This document shows, piece after piece, positions 6,471 through 6,525 of a stretch of DNA of 6,525 bases; position 1 is the stretch's first letter, and every line of letters begins with the position of its first letter. Made by a program: the position numbers and the translations under genes. Location of the stretch: the NCBI GenBank assembly GCA_900761995.1, contig CAAFEY010000048.1, positions 1-6,525 of the forward strand. The letters run 5' to 3'. The DNA comes from an uncultured Collinsella sp. GTDB taxonomy: Bacteria; Actinomycetota; Coriobacteriia; Coriobacteriales; Coriobacteriaceae. Below the pieces are notes generated by a model. That model worked only from the letters and a program-made list of their open reading frames with translations. It was not told where the DNA came from and did not search any database.

Positions 6471-6525
6471 TTAGATGAGAGGGGTTTCCTCACCTGCAGG
6501 TTCAGGGTCGCTCCACATAAAACCA
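6471..6525 (-). CDS. Possible 3' end of an unidentified upstream gene
   Basis: One minus-strand frame reads GFMWSDPEPAGEETPLI and stops at TAA (6471-6473), about 117 bases before the typA start. The acidic, proline-containing tail looks like a natural protein C-terminus. However, 18 codons are too few for identification, and another minus-strand frame is also open through this stretch. It could equally be non-coding leader for typA. Confidence 0.3.
   Translation of the reverse strand, partial: GFMWSDPEPAGEETPLI

Overview
The window looks like chromosomal DNA from a GC-rich Coriobacteriia actinomycete, most likely Collinsella or a close relative. This is an inference from codon usage, strong AGGAGG-type ribosome binding sites, the TypA and S6 sequences, and a Vsr/DUF559-like protein of a type I recall from Coriobacteriales. 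No database search was possible.

Layout, left to right. (1) 1-335, minus strand: the first 78 codons of rpsF (ribosomal protein S6), with a strong Shine-Dalgarno site, a leader hairpin and a good sigma-70-type promoter; the gene runs off the left edge. (2) 336-694: no gene seen. (3) 695-1007, plus strand: a promoter and two tandem serine tRNA genes (anticodons GGA and CGA), each followed by a Rho-independent terminator. (4) 1040-2310: a 335-residue protein on the minus strand with a C-terminal PD-(D/E)XK (Vsr/DUF559-like) nuclease signature. It is bracketed by two inverted copies of an 80-bp hairpin element. (5) 2442-3131, plus strand: a TRIC/UPF0126-type membrane protein, best started at a TTG codon. 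(6) 3238-4383, plus strand: a secreted or membrane-anchored protein with a bactofilin-like repeat region (probable beta-helix) and a hydrophobic C-terminal half. (7) 4394-4490: a REP-like hairpin and the typA terminator, between convergent genes. (8) 4515-6353, minus strand: complete typA/bipA, the ribosome-associated translational GTPase. (9) 6471-6525: possibly the last codons of another minus-strand gene.

rpsF, the serine tRNAs and typA are core translation functions and look like stable chromosomal backbone. The accessory-looking part is 1040-2310, the nuclease-like gene inside paired hairpin repeats immediately downstream of the tRNA genes. This is the best candidate for something undescribed: a hairpin-bounded, possibly mobile or defence-related, single-gene cassette. 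Mobility and nuclease activity are not shown by the sequence. The evidence is the shared 80-bp inverted repeats, the near-perfect palindromes, one compensated base-pair change between copies, and the conserved E...D...ExK residues.
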